Shown piece after piece: positions 1 through 8,949 of a stretch of DNA of 64,000 nucleotides. The notes beneath the pieces were generated by a model, which saw only the letters and a program-made list of their open reading frames with translations, was not told the origin of the DNA and did no database searches. Both the position numbers and the translations under genes were made by a program. The stretch's first letter is position 1, and each line of letters begins with the position of its first letter. The stretch lies in NCBI GenBank assembly GCA_965262255.1, contig OZ253505.1, forward strand, positions 2,232,001 through 2,296,000, written 5' to 3'. This stretch comes from JANQQC01 sp965262255 (GTDB lineage Bacteria > Pseudomonadota > Alphaproteobacteria > Caulobacterales > Hyphomonadaceae).

Positions 1-755
1 ACACATTTGCAAAAGGTTCGGGTCGCAGGTTTGAACTGGATGGTCAGGAGATAAATGTAGTGGGGATCGCTAAGGGGTCTGGCATGATCGCTCCGAATAT
101 GGCAACGATGTTGGCTTACATTTTTACCGATCTTGCCATTGATCAAAAAACGTTAGACGAGCTAATTCGGGAAATTACTGACGGAACGTTCAACTGCATA
201 AGTGTTGACGGTGATACTTCAACGTCGGATAGTTTCATGATTTTTGCGACCGGGCGGGCCCAGAATGCTCCGATTACGTCCGTTAATGATTCAGGTTACG
301 AGTTAGTAAAACGAAAACTCGAGGACGTTGCACGTTCGCTGGCGGTACAGATTGTCGAAGATGGGGAGGGGGCAAGTAAATTTGTAACGATTAAAGTAAC
401 GAGAGCCAAAACCAAAGAATCGGCGAAGAATATTGCCTGCAGTATTGCGAATTCTCCTTTGGTTAAGACGGCTATCGCTGCTGGTGATGCTAACTGGGGA
501 AGGATTGTTATGGCGATAGGTAAGTCGGAAGAATTTATCGATAGAAATAAGCTAGAAATCTACTTTGACGAATTCTTGGTTGCAGAACGTGGAGGGCGAT
601 CAGCAGTTTACAATGAAGCAGACGTGAGCGCAGTATGTGCTAAATCTCGTTATACGATAACAGTCGATTTAGCCTTAGGGAGTGAGGACATTAGTGTCTA
701 TACGTGTGATCTGACTGAACGATACGTCCATATCAACGGTTCTTATAGAACATGA
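1..755 (+). CDS. argJ: ArgJ, glutamate N-acetyltransferase / amino-acid acetyltransferase (C-terminal part)
   Basis: Moves the acetyl group from N-acetylornithine to glutamate in the cyclic arginine pathway (cytoplasm). The frame is open from base 3, so the start lies before the window. The self-cleavage motif GSGMIAPNMATML is visible. The nucleophile Thr that becomes residue 1 of the beta chain is encoded at 105-107, so the window holds the whole beta subunit and the last residues of alpha. A second family motif, GDANWGRI, is also present. The stop codon overlaps the start of the Nudix gene (ATGA), which suggests translational coupling. Whether it is bifunctional (also making N-acetylglutamate from acetyl-CoA) cannot be told from this part. 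Confidence 0.95.
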   Translation, partial: TFAKGSGRRFELDGQEINVVGIAKGSGMIAPNMATMLAYIFTDLAIDQKTLDELIREITDGTFNCISVDGDTSTSDSFMIFATGRAQNAPITSVNDSGYELVKRKLEDVARSLAVQIVEDGEGASKFVTIKVTRAKTKESAKNIACSIANSPLVKTAIAAGDANWGRIVMAIGKSEEFIDRNKLEIYFDEFLVAERGGRSAVYNEADVSAVCAKSRYTITVDLALGSEDISVYTCDLTERYVHINGSYRT

Positions 756-1156
756 GTCGACCCACAATTTTAGTTTCTGCAGCCATTATCATTGATGATG
801 CGGGAAAATTTCTTTTGGCGCAACGTCCAGCGGGAAAGTCTTTTGCCGGAATGTGGGAGTTCCCCGGTGGGAAAGTAGAGGCTGACGAAAGTCCTGAGGA
901 AGCACTGCGGCGGGAACTAAAAGAGGAACTGAGTATATCTGTTCGGATAGAAGATTTAGAGGCGTATAATTTTGTAAGTTACGCTTATGACGACTTTCAT
1001 TTGGTAATGGTCGTTTATTCAATTCGAAGATGGGAAGGAGAGGTGATTCCACTAGAGGGCCAAAACATTGCCTGGGTTTATCCCAAAGATCTTCAGAATT
1101 ATCCTGCACCGCCGGCGGATCTTCCGCTGTTCAATGCATTAGCAATTGTTAGCTAG
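752..1156 (+). CDS. mutT: MutT-like Nudix hydrolase (8-oxo-dGTP diphosphatase)
   Basis: A 134-residue protein that probably removes oxidised dGTP from the nucleotide pool to prevent mutation. The complete Nudix box is present at about residues 40-62 (GGKVEADE, then REL, then KEEL), matching Gx5Ex7REUxEExGU. An N-terminal strand with QRP and a C-terminal W/P-rich end fit MutT rather than other Nudix families. The gene overlaps argJ by four bases; argJ-mutT adjacency is common in alphaproteobacteria. A different Nudix substrate cannot be excluded. Confidence 0.88.
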   Translation: MSRPTILVSAAIIIDDAGKFLLAQRPAGKSFAGMWEFPGGKVEADESPEEALRRELKEELSISVRIEDLEAYNFVSYAYDDFHLVMVVYSIRRWEGEVIPLEGQNIAWVYPKDLQNYPAPPADLPLFNALAIVS

Positions 1157-1159
1157 GTT

Positions 1160-1180
1160 CTTCAATCCTAAGAGTTGAAG
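1160..1180 (+). terminator. Weak hairpin after mutT
   Basis: CTTCAA at 1160-1165 pairs with TTGAAG at 1175-1180, starting four bases after the mutT stop. The T-run that follows is poor, so this may be only a weak or factor-assisted end. Confidence 0.3.
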
Positions 1181-1898
1181 TATAATTGTTATCGAAGCGA
1201 AACTTGTTCAAACTGTTTAGTCATATTCGTTTTAAATGAACAGTTGTCCCGCTTATTAAAACTATGTTTGCTGGTTAACTTGAGCGCATGGAGAGTTTAT
1301 TCAACGCTTAGGCGAACCAACAGTGTTTTACTACGGTTTTAAGGAACACAATTTTGAAGAAAGTAACATGGCCAATAACCTCCGTTCAGTCCCGATCGGG
1401 TCCCAACGTTTAGTACTCCTATTTTTTGCGAAATTATCCACTGTTCCATCCTTACCAATATACTAGTTGATAATTTTGGGAACTATATACTTTTTGACAC
1501 AAAAACGAGAAAAAGAAGGCATACAGATAGGGCGTTTTCAGGCGATTCACTCCCATAGTTGCGGAGTAACCGGGAGATTATACGAAAGTTTCTACGTTAG
1601 CCAACCACTCAAAAATTTGTGTGCAACTCATCCACCACGATGCCTATCCGTATTTGTGATCTTGAAGTTTCATTTTTCGCAACTTGAATCTGTGCTTTGA
1701 TTTGCTTTACGCACTAACTCATTCAATTGGATTGACACCCCTTAGAATGTTACATTACCAACGTTTGTCACTCAAGAGCAAACTCACAAATTTTCTTCAA
1801 TATTGGGAACTCATTTCATTTTTTCAAATTTTTTCTTGAAAGATTTAACGAACCGTAGTATAAAGGAAGTCATCATATATCCTGAAAGGAGAAGTCTC
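1181..1898. other. Non-coding stretch; holds the unseen left end of the TnpB element
   Basis: No convincing gene. An open frame at 1467-1700 has no recognisable protein character or ribosome site. The left end of the tnpB element must lie somewhere here. A TTGACA at 1732-1737 could be a -35 box for tnpB, but no good -10 box sits at the right distance. I could not place the left boundary or its hairpin. Confidence 0.4.
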
Positions 1899-3200
1899 AT
1901 GGAACTTGAGGCTAATGACTCAGTTATCGAGTCTACGACTGTCATCACTCGAACACATACGCGTACCGCCAAACTTAGCAAGGGCGGACACAAAAAAGTG
2001 CGTGATTTCATTGCGATGCAAGCGATTTTGTATAACAGTGCATTAGAAGAGCGAATAGACTGTTACAAAAAAACGGGTCGGTCTATCAGTTTCTATGATC
2101 AGTGTAAGTCACTAACGGAAATACGAGCTGATGATGCGGAGTTCTGTAAGTACTCAGCACTCGTTATGCGTTCTTGTCTCAATCGTTTGGATAAAGCGTT
2201 CAAGAACTATTTTAAGCGGGTCAAAGAGGGTGCAAGCAAAGTCGGTTTTCCGCGATTTAAGCCCCGTAGGCGAATGCGTTCGTTTGACTGTCCGAAAGGG
2301 AGTTTTCATCTAAGAGAACGTAAGAAAGGGTGGACTGTCAACATCAAGGGGTTTGATCCGTTCTATGTCAACGATATTCCCCAAGGTGAAATAAAGTTGG
2401 TTCGTATAGTCGTAACGGAACGTCGTGTGAATGTTCAGTTTGTGGTCACGACGACAAATGAAGTCAAACCGTCTGATGCTTCAGTGATTGGCATAGATAT
2501 GGGCGTGAACAATTTAGTAGCTCTGTCGACTGGTGAAATTGTCAAAGGCCGTAAACGGGATCTAAAGCGACAAAAGAGACTTCAGAAGAAATTGAGGGTA
2601 GAAGTCAAGAAAGACAAGGGGAAGAAAATTCCGGAACACAGGAAGGGAAAAACGAGGGGAAGTGAATCCTATCTGAAAGCCCGAACTCGTTATGCCAAAG
2701 AATGTCAACGGGTTCGCGAAAGTGAGCACGGCTACATCCATAGAGAGACGACGAGGATCGTTCGGTTATCTCCCAATCTCGCAATAGAAGATTTACAAAT
2801 ACAAAACATGACCAAGAACCCTAAGGTTGCACGAAGTATATTAGAACAGAACTGGGGTAAGTTCGCAACTCTGCTTTCCTACAAGGCTGAAAGTGCCGGT
2901 GGTAAAGTTACGCGAGTCGATCCCAAAAACACGAGCCGGATGTGTTCTGGATGTGGCAAGATCAAAACAGACTTGTCTCTTTCAGAACGCGTTTACTCGT
3001 GTTCTAACTGCGGTATTCAAATCGATCGCGATGTGAATGCCGCCATCAATATCTCTCGCATTGCGAAGTCGGGCGGGAATCTACCTGGAGAGTTCGGAGA
3101 TATTGTGTTTGAGAGACCTAGTGACCTTCGAAAGAGGGGTGATAGGTCGAGAGCTCAGAACCGTATACCTGTGACACCCAATGTGTCAATAAGTATATAA
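1899..3200 (+). CDS. tnpB: TnpB, RNA-guided nuclease of an IS200/IS605-type element
   Basis: A 433-residue OrfB/TnpB protein, the ancestor type of Cas12. The frame is open further upstream, but ATG 1899 is chosen because AAAGGAGAAG lies just before it. All three RuvC acidic residues are seen: D200 in GIDMGVNN, E297 in AIEDLQ, and D378 in DRDVNAAINI. The zinc finger has both knuckles (CSGCGK and CSNCG). The protein therefore looks intact and possibly active. No tnpA transposase is nearby, so the element could move only with help in trans. The 3' end overlaps a DUF6088 gene on the other strand because the element inserted into that gene's end. Confidence 0.93.
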   Translation: MELEANDSVIESTTVITRTHTRTAKLSKGGHKKVRDFIAMQAILYNSALEERIDCYKKTGRSISFYDQCKSLTEIRADDAEFCKYSALVMRSCLNRLDKAFKNYFKRVKEGASKVGFPRFKPRRRMRSFDCPKGSFHLRERKKGWTVNIKGFDPFYVNDIPQGEIKLVRIVVTERRVNVQFVVTTTNEVKPSDASVIGIDMGVNNLVALSTGEIVKGRKRDLKRQKRLQKKLRVEVKKDKGKKIPEHRKGKTRGSESYLKARTRYAKECQRVRESEHGYIHRETTRIVRLSPNLAIEDLQIQNMTKNPKVARSILEQNWGKFATLLSYKAESAGGKVTRVDPKNTSRMCSGCGKIKTDLSLSERVYSCSNCGIQIDRDVNAAINISRIAKSGGNLPGEFGDIVFERPSDLRKRGDRSRAQNRIPVTPNVSISI

Positions 3201-3789
3201 TTCCCATAATTTTCTCAACAGCCTTCTGAATCCATAGATGTGTCGCTTGACTATCCCTGTGTATCACTTTCTTTTCTTCTGCGGTCAAGTATCTTGCAAT
3301 TTTTTTTAGACTGGCATCATTGACTCGTTTAACCCCTAGATGCCGTAACGCTTGAAACACTGTGCCACTAGCTCGCCCCGCTCCTACCATAGTTCGGGCC
3401 GACGCGTGTTTAACTTTGATGATTTGAGTGCCAGCCGTATAGATTCGGGTGGGTCCGTCGGTTAGATATCTCGGTTTTGCAGGTACCTGTGTGGTCAGTC
3501 CAAAGTAGTTTGCAGCCGCATCGGAAGTAATTAGAAGTCTGAAGCCCCCGCGTTCAGCCATCGCGTTGGCAATATCGTAGGCAGATGGAGAGAGAATTCC
3601 AAGCTCAGGATGAAATTTTGGAAAATCATAAAGTCCTCTCATCAATCGGCGGATAAAGCCCTTTCTAACTAGTCTTGATAGGGCTTGGTCTACACTTGCT
3701 CGCGTTCCTAGATCGAGGAAGCTAGCTGGCGTAAATACAGCTCCTCGTCCTAGGAAAGTTATTCGTTTTTTAATCCTATGTGCGCTCAT
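3118..3789 (-). CDS. DUF6088 / AbiEi-like antitoxin-type regulator with an element-derived C-terminus
   Basis: About 223 residues. The N-terminal winged-helix-like region (GRGAVFTPASFLDLG, then SRLVRKGFIRRL) is the DUF6088/AbiEi antitoxin signature; the family usually represses its own operon and neutralises an AbiEii nucleotidyltransferase. No AbiEii partner is present. The start is taken at ATG 3789, which aligns with the start of the second copy; ATGs at 3801 and 3810 and a TTG at 3822 are alternatives. Alignment with the second copy shows the natural end should be just after KAVEKI. Here about 28 extra residues are read from the antisense of tnpB, so the protein's end was rewritten by the insertion. 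Function may be kept or lost. Confidence 0.8.
   Translation of the reverse strand: MSAHRIKKRITFLGRGAVFTPASFLDLGTRASVDQALSRLVRKGFIRRLMRGLYDFPKFHPELGILSPSAYDIANAMAERGGFRLLITSDAAANYFGLTTQVPAKPRYLTDGPTRIYTAGTQIIKVKHASARTMVGAGRASGTVFQALRHLGVKRVNDASLKKIARYLTAEEKKVIHRDSQATHLWIQKAVEKIMGIIYLLTHWVSQVYGSELSTYHPSFEGH
3172..3188 (+). repeat. Subterminal hairpin at the right end of the TnpB element
   Basis: TGACAC (3172-3177) and GTGTCA (3183-3188) form a perfect 6-bp stem with loop CCAAT, inside the last codons of tnpB. IS200/IS605 elements carry such a hairpin near each end. Homology between the two DUF6088 copies resumes at about 3204-3211, which puts the element's right boundary within a few bases of the tnpB stop. 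The same segment would be the 3' part of the guide (omega) RNA. Confidence 0.6.
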
Positions 3790-4008
3790 TTGACTTTCCA
3801 TTGGTGTCATAAAACAAAACAATAATTTTCAATTCGATAACTCAGAAACCAAATTGTCGGAGACCCAAGGAAATCTGGGCAACCTAAAAATCTTTTTTCT
3901 TTGTTCTTCGGAATTGTCGAACGCTTAGTAGAAGCTTCTTTAAAGACCTCTGCCTGCCTCCGTTTGGTAATGATTAGTTAGTTATCCTGTCTTATTACTT
4001 TCCAGGTA

Positions 4009-4594
4009 TTAGCTGACTATTTTCTTAACAGCCTTTTGAATCCACAGAGGTGTCCCCTGACTATCTCTGCTGAGTTCCCTTTTTTCGTCAACGGTCAATA
4101 ATTTTGCAATTTTTGATAAGACGGTATCATTGATACTTTCTGATCCAAAATACCTTAGCGCTTGAAATACGGTGCCACTAATTCTTCCGGCTCCTGCCAT
4201 CGTTCGGTCAGATACGTGGATAACATTAATCACCTGATTGCCGATCACGATCGTTCGGCCCATCCGAAAAGAAGCGAGGTTTCGCAGGTACCTGCGTCGT
4301 TAATCCTAAATAGTTTGCTGAAACATCTGAGGGATGCTGTAACTTATAACCGCCAGCGTCCGCAAAAGCTTTGGCGATTTGAAATGGACTAGGTGTCACT
4401 GCTCCAATCAGAGGATTTATCTCAGGAAAATTGTAGAGTCCACGAACTAAACGCCGTATAAAGCCCTTTCTAACTAGTCTTGATAGGGCTTGGTCTACAC
4501 TTGCTCGCGTTCCGAGATCGAGGAAGCTAGCTGGCGTAAAAACAGCTCCTCTTCCTTCGCGGACTATGCGGTTTTTTATCTCCTCGATGGTCAT
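4009..4594 (-). pseudogene. Second DUF6088 / AbiEi-like gene, frameshifted
   Basis: A paralogue of the 3118-3789 gene with the same GRGAVFTPASFLDLG and LTTQVPAKPR blocks. The first part runs from ATG 4594 (GGAG seven bases upstream) and leaves frame at about 4255-4262, after SDGP. The rest continues in another frame from 4263 (RTIVIGNQVINV) to a stop at 4009, ending KAVKKIVS. Joining the two halves gives a full protein of about 195 residues aligned to the first copy. A one-base indel is the simplest explanation; a sequencing error cannot be ruled out. Confidence 0.85.
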
Positions 4595-4805
4595 AGAAAT
4601 CTCCAATCTTGTCAGAGAATAGATTAAAAAAATTTCATTTCAACAACAACGAGAAAAAAATTGAAGTAAGACTCTCACCAACACTATGCTTGAGTTATCA
4701 AAAGTGTACCACTCCTCAAACTTGTGTAATAATTCTCTACATTACTTCTATCTCGATGATGTTCGCGACAGTTTCGGTCGAACTTAGGGTAATAGTAAAC
4801 ACCAT

Positions 4806-4955
4806 GAGACTGTTGCGAAACGCGTGACTCCTCCGAATTTCTCAGTCGTTCTGTAAAACGGGATTGCCGTTTGCCCTATTCTAGGGGCAACTAGTCGCCG
4901 AAACTTCAAGCTTGCCGTTGAACTTTCCCCATATCCGTTATTTCGCAACAGTTTC
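4806..4955. mobile_element. MITE family A, copy 1 (150 bp, 5-bp target duplication)
   Basis: Left end GAGACTGTTGCGAAAC (4806-4821) is matched by an inverted right end ATTTCGCAACAGTTTC (4940-4955). ACCAT flanks both sides (4801-4805 and 4956-4960), a clean 5-bp target duplication. The inside has no gene. Its reverse complement aligns with copy 2 at 34203-34351, notably around GGCGACTAG. It is a non-autonomous element that needs a transposase from elsewhere. Confidence 0.88.
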
Positions 4956-4963
4956 ACCATGAC

Positions 4964-5112
4964 TTATCTTCTTAATTTCACCACGTTGAACAAACTTTTT
5001 AAAGCATTTGCGATTTGAGTGGGCGAACCGAGTAATCCAAAAGTTGCAGGAGTATAGATGGCCCCCGGTTTCAAATCTGCAATCCGTTTTTTGAGTTTTT
5101 CGATCAAAACTA
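4964..5112 (-). pseudogene. Fragment of a third DUF6088 / AbiEi-like gene
   Basis: Reading the minus strand from 5112 gives VLIEKLKKRI, then GAIYTPATFGLLGSPTQIA, which aligns with the start of the two neighbouring DUF6088 proteins (GAVFTPASFLDLGTRASVD). A stop follows after about 45 codons. The homology ends right beside the inserted MITE at 4806-4955, which probably helped cut the gene off. Confidence 0.65.
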
Positions 5113-5196
5113 ACAGTCTCATTAATCTTGCTGAGGCCTTAGATTCAAAGACCGACTGCTGAAATTAATAGTTCTTTTGTAGTATCAAATAGTGGC

Positions 5197-6744
5197 CTAA
5201 ACAATTCGACTATCTTTGTTTCCCCAATAACGATCGCGAATTAGACGCTTATAGAGCTTTCCGGTCGGGTGACGAGGCAATTCAAGGTCAAAGTCAATAC
5301 TTTTTGGACACTTAATTTTAGACAGATTCTCGGTGCAAAACTTCATCAGCTCCTGAGCTAAAGTCTCGCTTGGTTCAATGCCATCCAATGGTTGAACAAC
5401 GGCTTTGACGGCTTCTCCTAAATCTGGATCAGGAACACCAACTACCGCGCAATCGGCAACTTTTGGATGAGTAATTAGAATGTTCTCTGTTTCCTGAGGA
5501 TATACGTTCACGCCACCGGTTATGATCATAAAGGCCTTACGATCTGTTAAATACAAGAAGCCCTCCTCATCTACTTTTCCTACGTCTCCCAACGTTGACC
5601 AGTCTTGATGCGTTTTATGTCGAACACCTTGAGTTTTCTCCTCGTCGTTATGATAGGTCGGGGGTACCGTACCTCCAAAGTATATTAAACCTTCTTCATT
5701 AGGCGGTAATTCGTTTCCATCCTCATCGCAGATATGAAGCTGACCAAAAATTGCACGACCGACAGACCCTTTATGCTTCATCCACTCCTCAGAAGTAATC
5801 CAAGTTAGACCGTTACCTTCGGAGCCGGCGTAGTACTCCATGATGGACGGCCCCCACCAGTCGATCATCTGTTCCTTTATAGGAATCGGACACGGGGCGG
5901 CAGCATGAATAGCCGCTCGTAAAGTTGATAGTTTGTACTGATCTCTAACTTCTTTCGGGAGTTTTAACATTCTTACGAGCATTGTGGGTACAAGTTGCGT
6001 GTCTGTAACATCATATTTCTCAATTGCTTCCAAGTATTTAATCGGATCAAACTTTTCCATTATTATGAGAGTTGCGCCAAACATTGTATAAGACATACAG
6101 AATCTTAAAGGAGCGGCATGATAAAGCGGAGCAGGGGAAAGATATATTGAATCTTGATCAGCGCCTACCAAACCTTGGACAATCATTAAAATTTGGGGTT
6201 TATCGTCAATTGGAACATCTGGAACAAAAGGTGCCCTAATTCCTTTTGGTCTTCCTGTAGTACCTGACGAGTAGAGCATATCCGTCCCGCACATTTCGTC
6301 GGAAACTGGTTCAGTCGGGTAGCGTTCGCGAACCGTTTCAAGCGCTTCGTAACCTTCAATTGTTCCATCTATGGACCAACAAACATTTAGGCCAACCTCG
6401 CCAGTCGCCGCACGAGAAACATCGCCAAGTGAAGCACTCGCGATCAGGAGCCTCGCACCTGAATCTTTAAGAATGTAAGTGACTTCGGGGGCGGTTAACC
6501 GTGATGAAATACAGACAAAATACAATCCAGAGCGTCTTGCAGCCCAACAAACCTCAAAGTATCGAGGACTATTTTCAGCAAAGATCGCGCAGGTATCTCC
6601 CGGATTAAGTCCGTTTGCTCTAAATGCATGGGCAAGCTGGTTTGAACGCTCGTTTAGCTGTCGGAACGTGACAGTTTCGCCGGATCCGGCCATTATGTAG
6701 GCTGGTTTATCTCGCGTACTTTCATCATACTTGAACGGATACAT
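5197..6744 (-). CDS. Acyl-CoA synthetase / AMP-dependent ligase
   Basis: About 515 residues. ANL-superfamily enzyme that activates a carboxylic acid with ATP and joins it to CoA. Motifs: the P-loop YSSGTTGRPKGI, the EYYAGSEG motif (A5), YLTDRKAFMIITGG (A8 hinge) and a C-terminal PTGKLYKR with the catalytic Lys. The start is ATG 6744, with GGAG at a good distance; an upstream in-frame TTG at 6762 is less likely. The substrate is probably a fatty or aromatic acid, but the sequence alone does not say which. The stop is about 240 bases from the DUF6088 fragment. Confidence 0.88.
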   Translation of the reverse strand: MYPFKYDESTRDKPAYIMAGSGETVTFRQLNERSNQLAHAFRANGLNPGDTCAIFAENSPRYFEVCWAARRSGLYFVCISSRLTAPEVTYILKDSGARLLIASASLGDVSRAATGEVGLNVCWSIDGTIEGYEALETVRERYPTEPVSDEMCGTDMLYSSGTTGRPKGIRAPFVPDVPIDDKPQILMIVQGLVGADQDSIYLSPAPLYHAAPLRFCMSYTMFGATLIIMEKFDPIKYLEAIEKYDVTDTQLVPTMLVRMLKLPKEVRDQYKLSTLRAAIHAAAPCPIPIKEQMIDWWGPSIMEYYAGSEGNGLTWITSEEWMKHKGSVGRAIFGQLHICDEDGNELPPNEEGLIYFGGTVPPTYHNDEEKTQGVRHKTHQDWSTLGDVGKVDEEGFLYLTDRKAFMIITGGVNVYPQETENILITHPKVADCAVVGVPDPDLGEAVKAVVQPLDGIEPSETLAQELMKFCTENLSKIKCPKSIDFDLELPRHPTGKLYKRLIRDRYWGNKDSRIV

Positions 6745-6814
6745 TTTTCTCTCCAAAATCAAAACTGTCTGCGGTTAAGGGAGTTAGAACAAGCTTGCGT
6801 TCGGTTCTGAAATA

Positions 6815-8455
6815 TTATTCTTCCATCGGCCCATTAAACTGCAAAGCGAAAAAGTCATCTTTTTTCCATAGCGGCCTTTGGTCAGCGTTTGCCAATGAAG
6901 CCGCAACTTTAGCTTTGATGAGCGAGAACTTCGCTGCTGCGTTAAAGTCCAACGTGTTTGACATATCGTCAGATGGCATGTGGTAGTTAGTTGTCCGATG
7001 ACGAACCATCTCGGCTTCACCGCCATTTGCCATTCCGGGTATTAGGTAAACAGATGGAATACCAGCTTCAACAAAACGAAAGTGATCAGAACGAGTGAAT
7101 ATTCCTTGTTCAGGCATTGGATCCGGACTAAGTTCAATATCCATTTCCTCAACAACCTTCCTTACGTGATCGGCGATCGTCGAGCGCTCTGCACCAAAAA
7201 CTATCAAGTCTTTGAAATCATAGGTCAGAATTGGCATATCAAGATTCACATTTGCGACAATTGATTTAACTGGAATTGTCGGATACTTCGTAAAATATTG
7301 GGCACCGAGAAGTCCTTTTTCTTCGGCCGTTACAGCCAAAATCATGATTGATCGGCGTAACGGTGGACCGGAAGCCAGAATTCGGGCAGCGTCAAGCAAA
7401 GTTGCAATTCCGGCTGCATTGTCTAAGGCTCCATTATTAATTTTGTCTTTCAAGATTGATTTAGATATTCCGATGTGATCTAGGTGCGCCGTCAAAACGA
7501 TGTATTCGTTCTTCAGAATAGGATCATTGCCTTCAATGATTCCAACGACATTAGGAGAGGTAACTGTGTCGATAACAGATTTCTGTTTAAGAGTTATTTT
7601 TACGGGGAGCTTAAATCCTTTAACCTTGCCGCCTTCCTGTTCTGACAATTCGATAATTTCGTCGTAAGATTTTTGAGCTCTATCAAAAAGTGCTCTTGCT
7701 CCATCTTTAGACAGAAAGGCCGTAGCTTTAATATTTGGAGAGATACTATAGGTTGACCTGTCTTTATGCAGCCAGCTCATACTAGTTATATCCATTCTAC
7801 GATCTGTTAAATATCTCTCGAACGGGTAAACTTTTCGGCTTGTCGGAGTTTCTATGCTAACGATTCCGACCGCTCCTCGGTCAGAAGCGTTTTTGCCCTT
7901 ACGAGTTCCGTAGTATGCACGTTCTTCAGATTGGATGCCAGAAGGTGTTCTCGCAAGTTGCACCACAATTTTGTCTTTTACATTGAGTCCGTCGTAATCG
8001 TCTCGCCCGAGCTCGGGCGCTACGATTCCGTAGCCAACGAACACCGCATCTTTTGTGATATCTGTTTCTTCATACGCTCGAGACCCAAACACGATGGCAT
8101 TGCGTCCTTCTTCGATATCAAGTGGAATACCAATAACGTTGCGTGCTTCAATATAAGCTGCCTCGGGAACACGAGCCGATCTACGTAGAGGTACTTCTTG
8201 AAAATATGAGCCATTATCACCGCCGGGTGCCACTCCGATACTTTCAAGTCGCTTCGCAACGTAGTTGGCTGCCATCATGAATCCATCGGAGCCTGCCTCT
8301 CTTCCCATTAAAGAGTCATCGGCTAGAAAGGCCATGTCTGCTTCAATCTGTATAGCATCGCCTTCAGGTTCCACCATCGGGAGTGTTGACGACGTAGTGC
8401 AGGCAACAAGTACTAATGAAAGCGAAAGCGAAGTGAACGCTGAAAATTTAAACAT
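6815..8455 (-). CDS. M28-family zinc aminopeptidase, lipoprotein
   Basis: 546 residues. The N-terminal signal ends in a lipobox (LVAC, Cys19), so the mature protein is anchored to the envelope. A PA-like insert lies at about 100-300. The zinc site of M28 peptidases is complete: H324 (TAHLDHIG), D345 (DNAAG), the E378/E379 pair, D406 and H458 (SDHF). It probably trims peptides in the periplasm. The ATG at 8455 follows a G-rich stretch. It lies in the same direction as the acyl-CoA ligase, 70 bases away, and may share its transcript. Confidence 0.9.
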   Translation of the reverse strand: MFKFSAFTSLSLSLVLVACTTSSTLPMVEPEGDAIQIEADMAFLADDSLMGREAGSDGFMMAANYVAKRLESIGVAPGGDNGSYFQEVPLRRSARVPEAAYIEARNVIGIPLDIEEGRNAIVFGSRAYEETDITKDAVFVGYGIVAPELGRDDYDGLNVKDKIVVQLARTPSGIQSEERAYYGTRKGKNASDRGAVGIVSIETPTSRKVYPFERYLTDRRMDITSMSWLHKDRSTYSISPNIKATAFLSKDGARALFDRAQKSYDEIIELSEQEGGKVKGFKLPVKITLKQKSVIDTVTSPNVVGIIEGNDPILKNEYIVLTAHLDHIGISKSILKDKINNGALDNAAGIATLLDAARILASGPPLRRSIMILAVTAEEKGLLGAQYFTKYPTIPVKSIVANVNLDMPILTYDFKDLIVFGAERSTIADHVRKVVEEMDIELSPDPMPEQGIFTRSDHFRFVEAGIPSVYLIPGMANGGEAEMVRHRTTNYHMPSDDMSNTLDFNAAAKFSLIKAKVAASLANADQRPLWKKDDFFALQFNGPMEE

Positions 8456-8551
8456 AAAGCAACCCCATTAACGAACTGGAGACGTTTCGATGAAAGTAAG
8501 GACTTATCTTATAGCAAAGTTCATAGTCCTGTCATGAAATTTTGAGATAAA

Positions 8552-8569
8552 ATTTGAGATATCTCAAAT
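8552..8569. promoter_or_regulatory. 18-bp perfect palindrome upstream of the M28 peptidase gene
   Basis: ATTTGAGAT followed by its exact reverse complement, about 100 bases before the peptidase start. A partial half-site (TTTGAGATAA, 8541-8550) lies just beside it. It could be an operator for a dimeric regulator; no regulator can be assigned. Confidence 0.35.
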
Positions 8570-8949
8570 CTCATTGTGCGATATTGCCGAAACTGGATGG
8601 CTGAGCTCTATACGGTGAGGAAGAGTCCGAATGTGATATGGCGGGTTTAGACTGAACGGTTTTTCATTTGTTAGTTGTATAGCTACGGAGATTCAGGATA
8701 CGCCTGTTTTAGAGTTAATAGTAATTCAGCTTGTATCAACTTTGCTTGTGCAGCGATGACTGCGGTTAAAATTATAAACTTGCTGTGTACTCGATATTTC
8801 ACAGCCCAGTGGAAGCTTGGTCGTTAGATTGTGTTTCTCGTAAAATACTTTTCCTAGAATGAGCAGAATTTCCAAGTTCGCTAATTTATTGTAATTGCAA
8901 AATTTTTGTGTTTGTTCTCGTTGGCTAGCTTGGGGGCTAGCTTGAGGGT

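Noticed and set aside
1467..1700. 77-codon plus-strand open frame between mutT and tnpB
   Set aside because: No ribosome site, no recognisable composition or family, and it lies where the left end of the TnpB element is expected.
4609..4827. 72-codon plus-strand frame before MITE A1
   Set aside because: No coding features, runs into the element, and starts beside the promoter side of the DUF6088 gene on the other strand.
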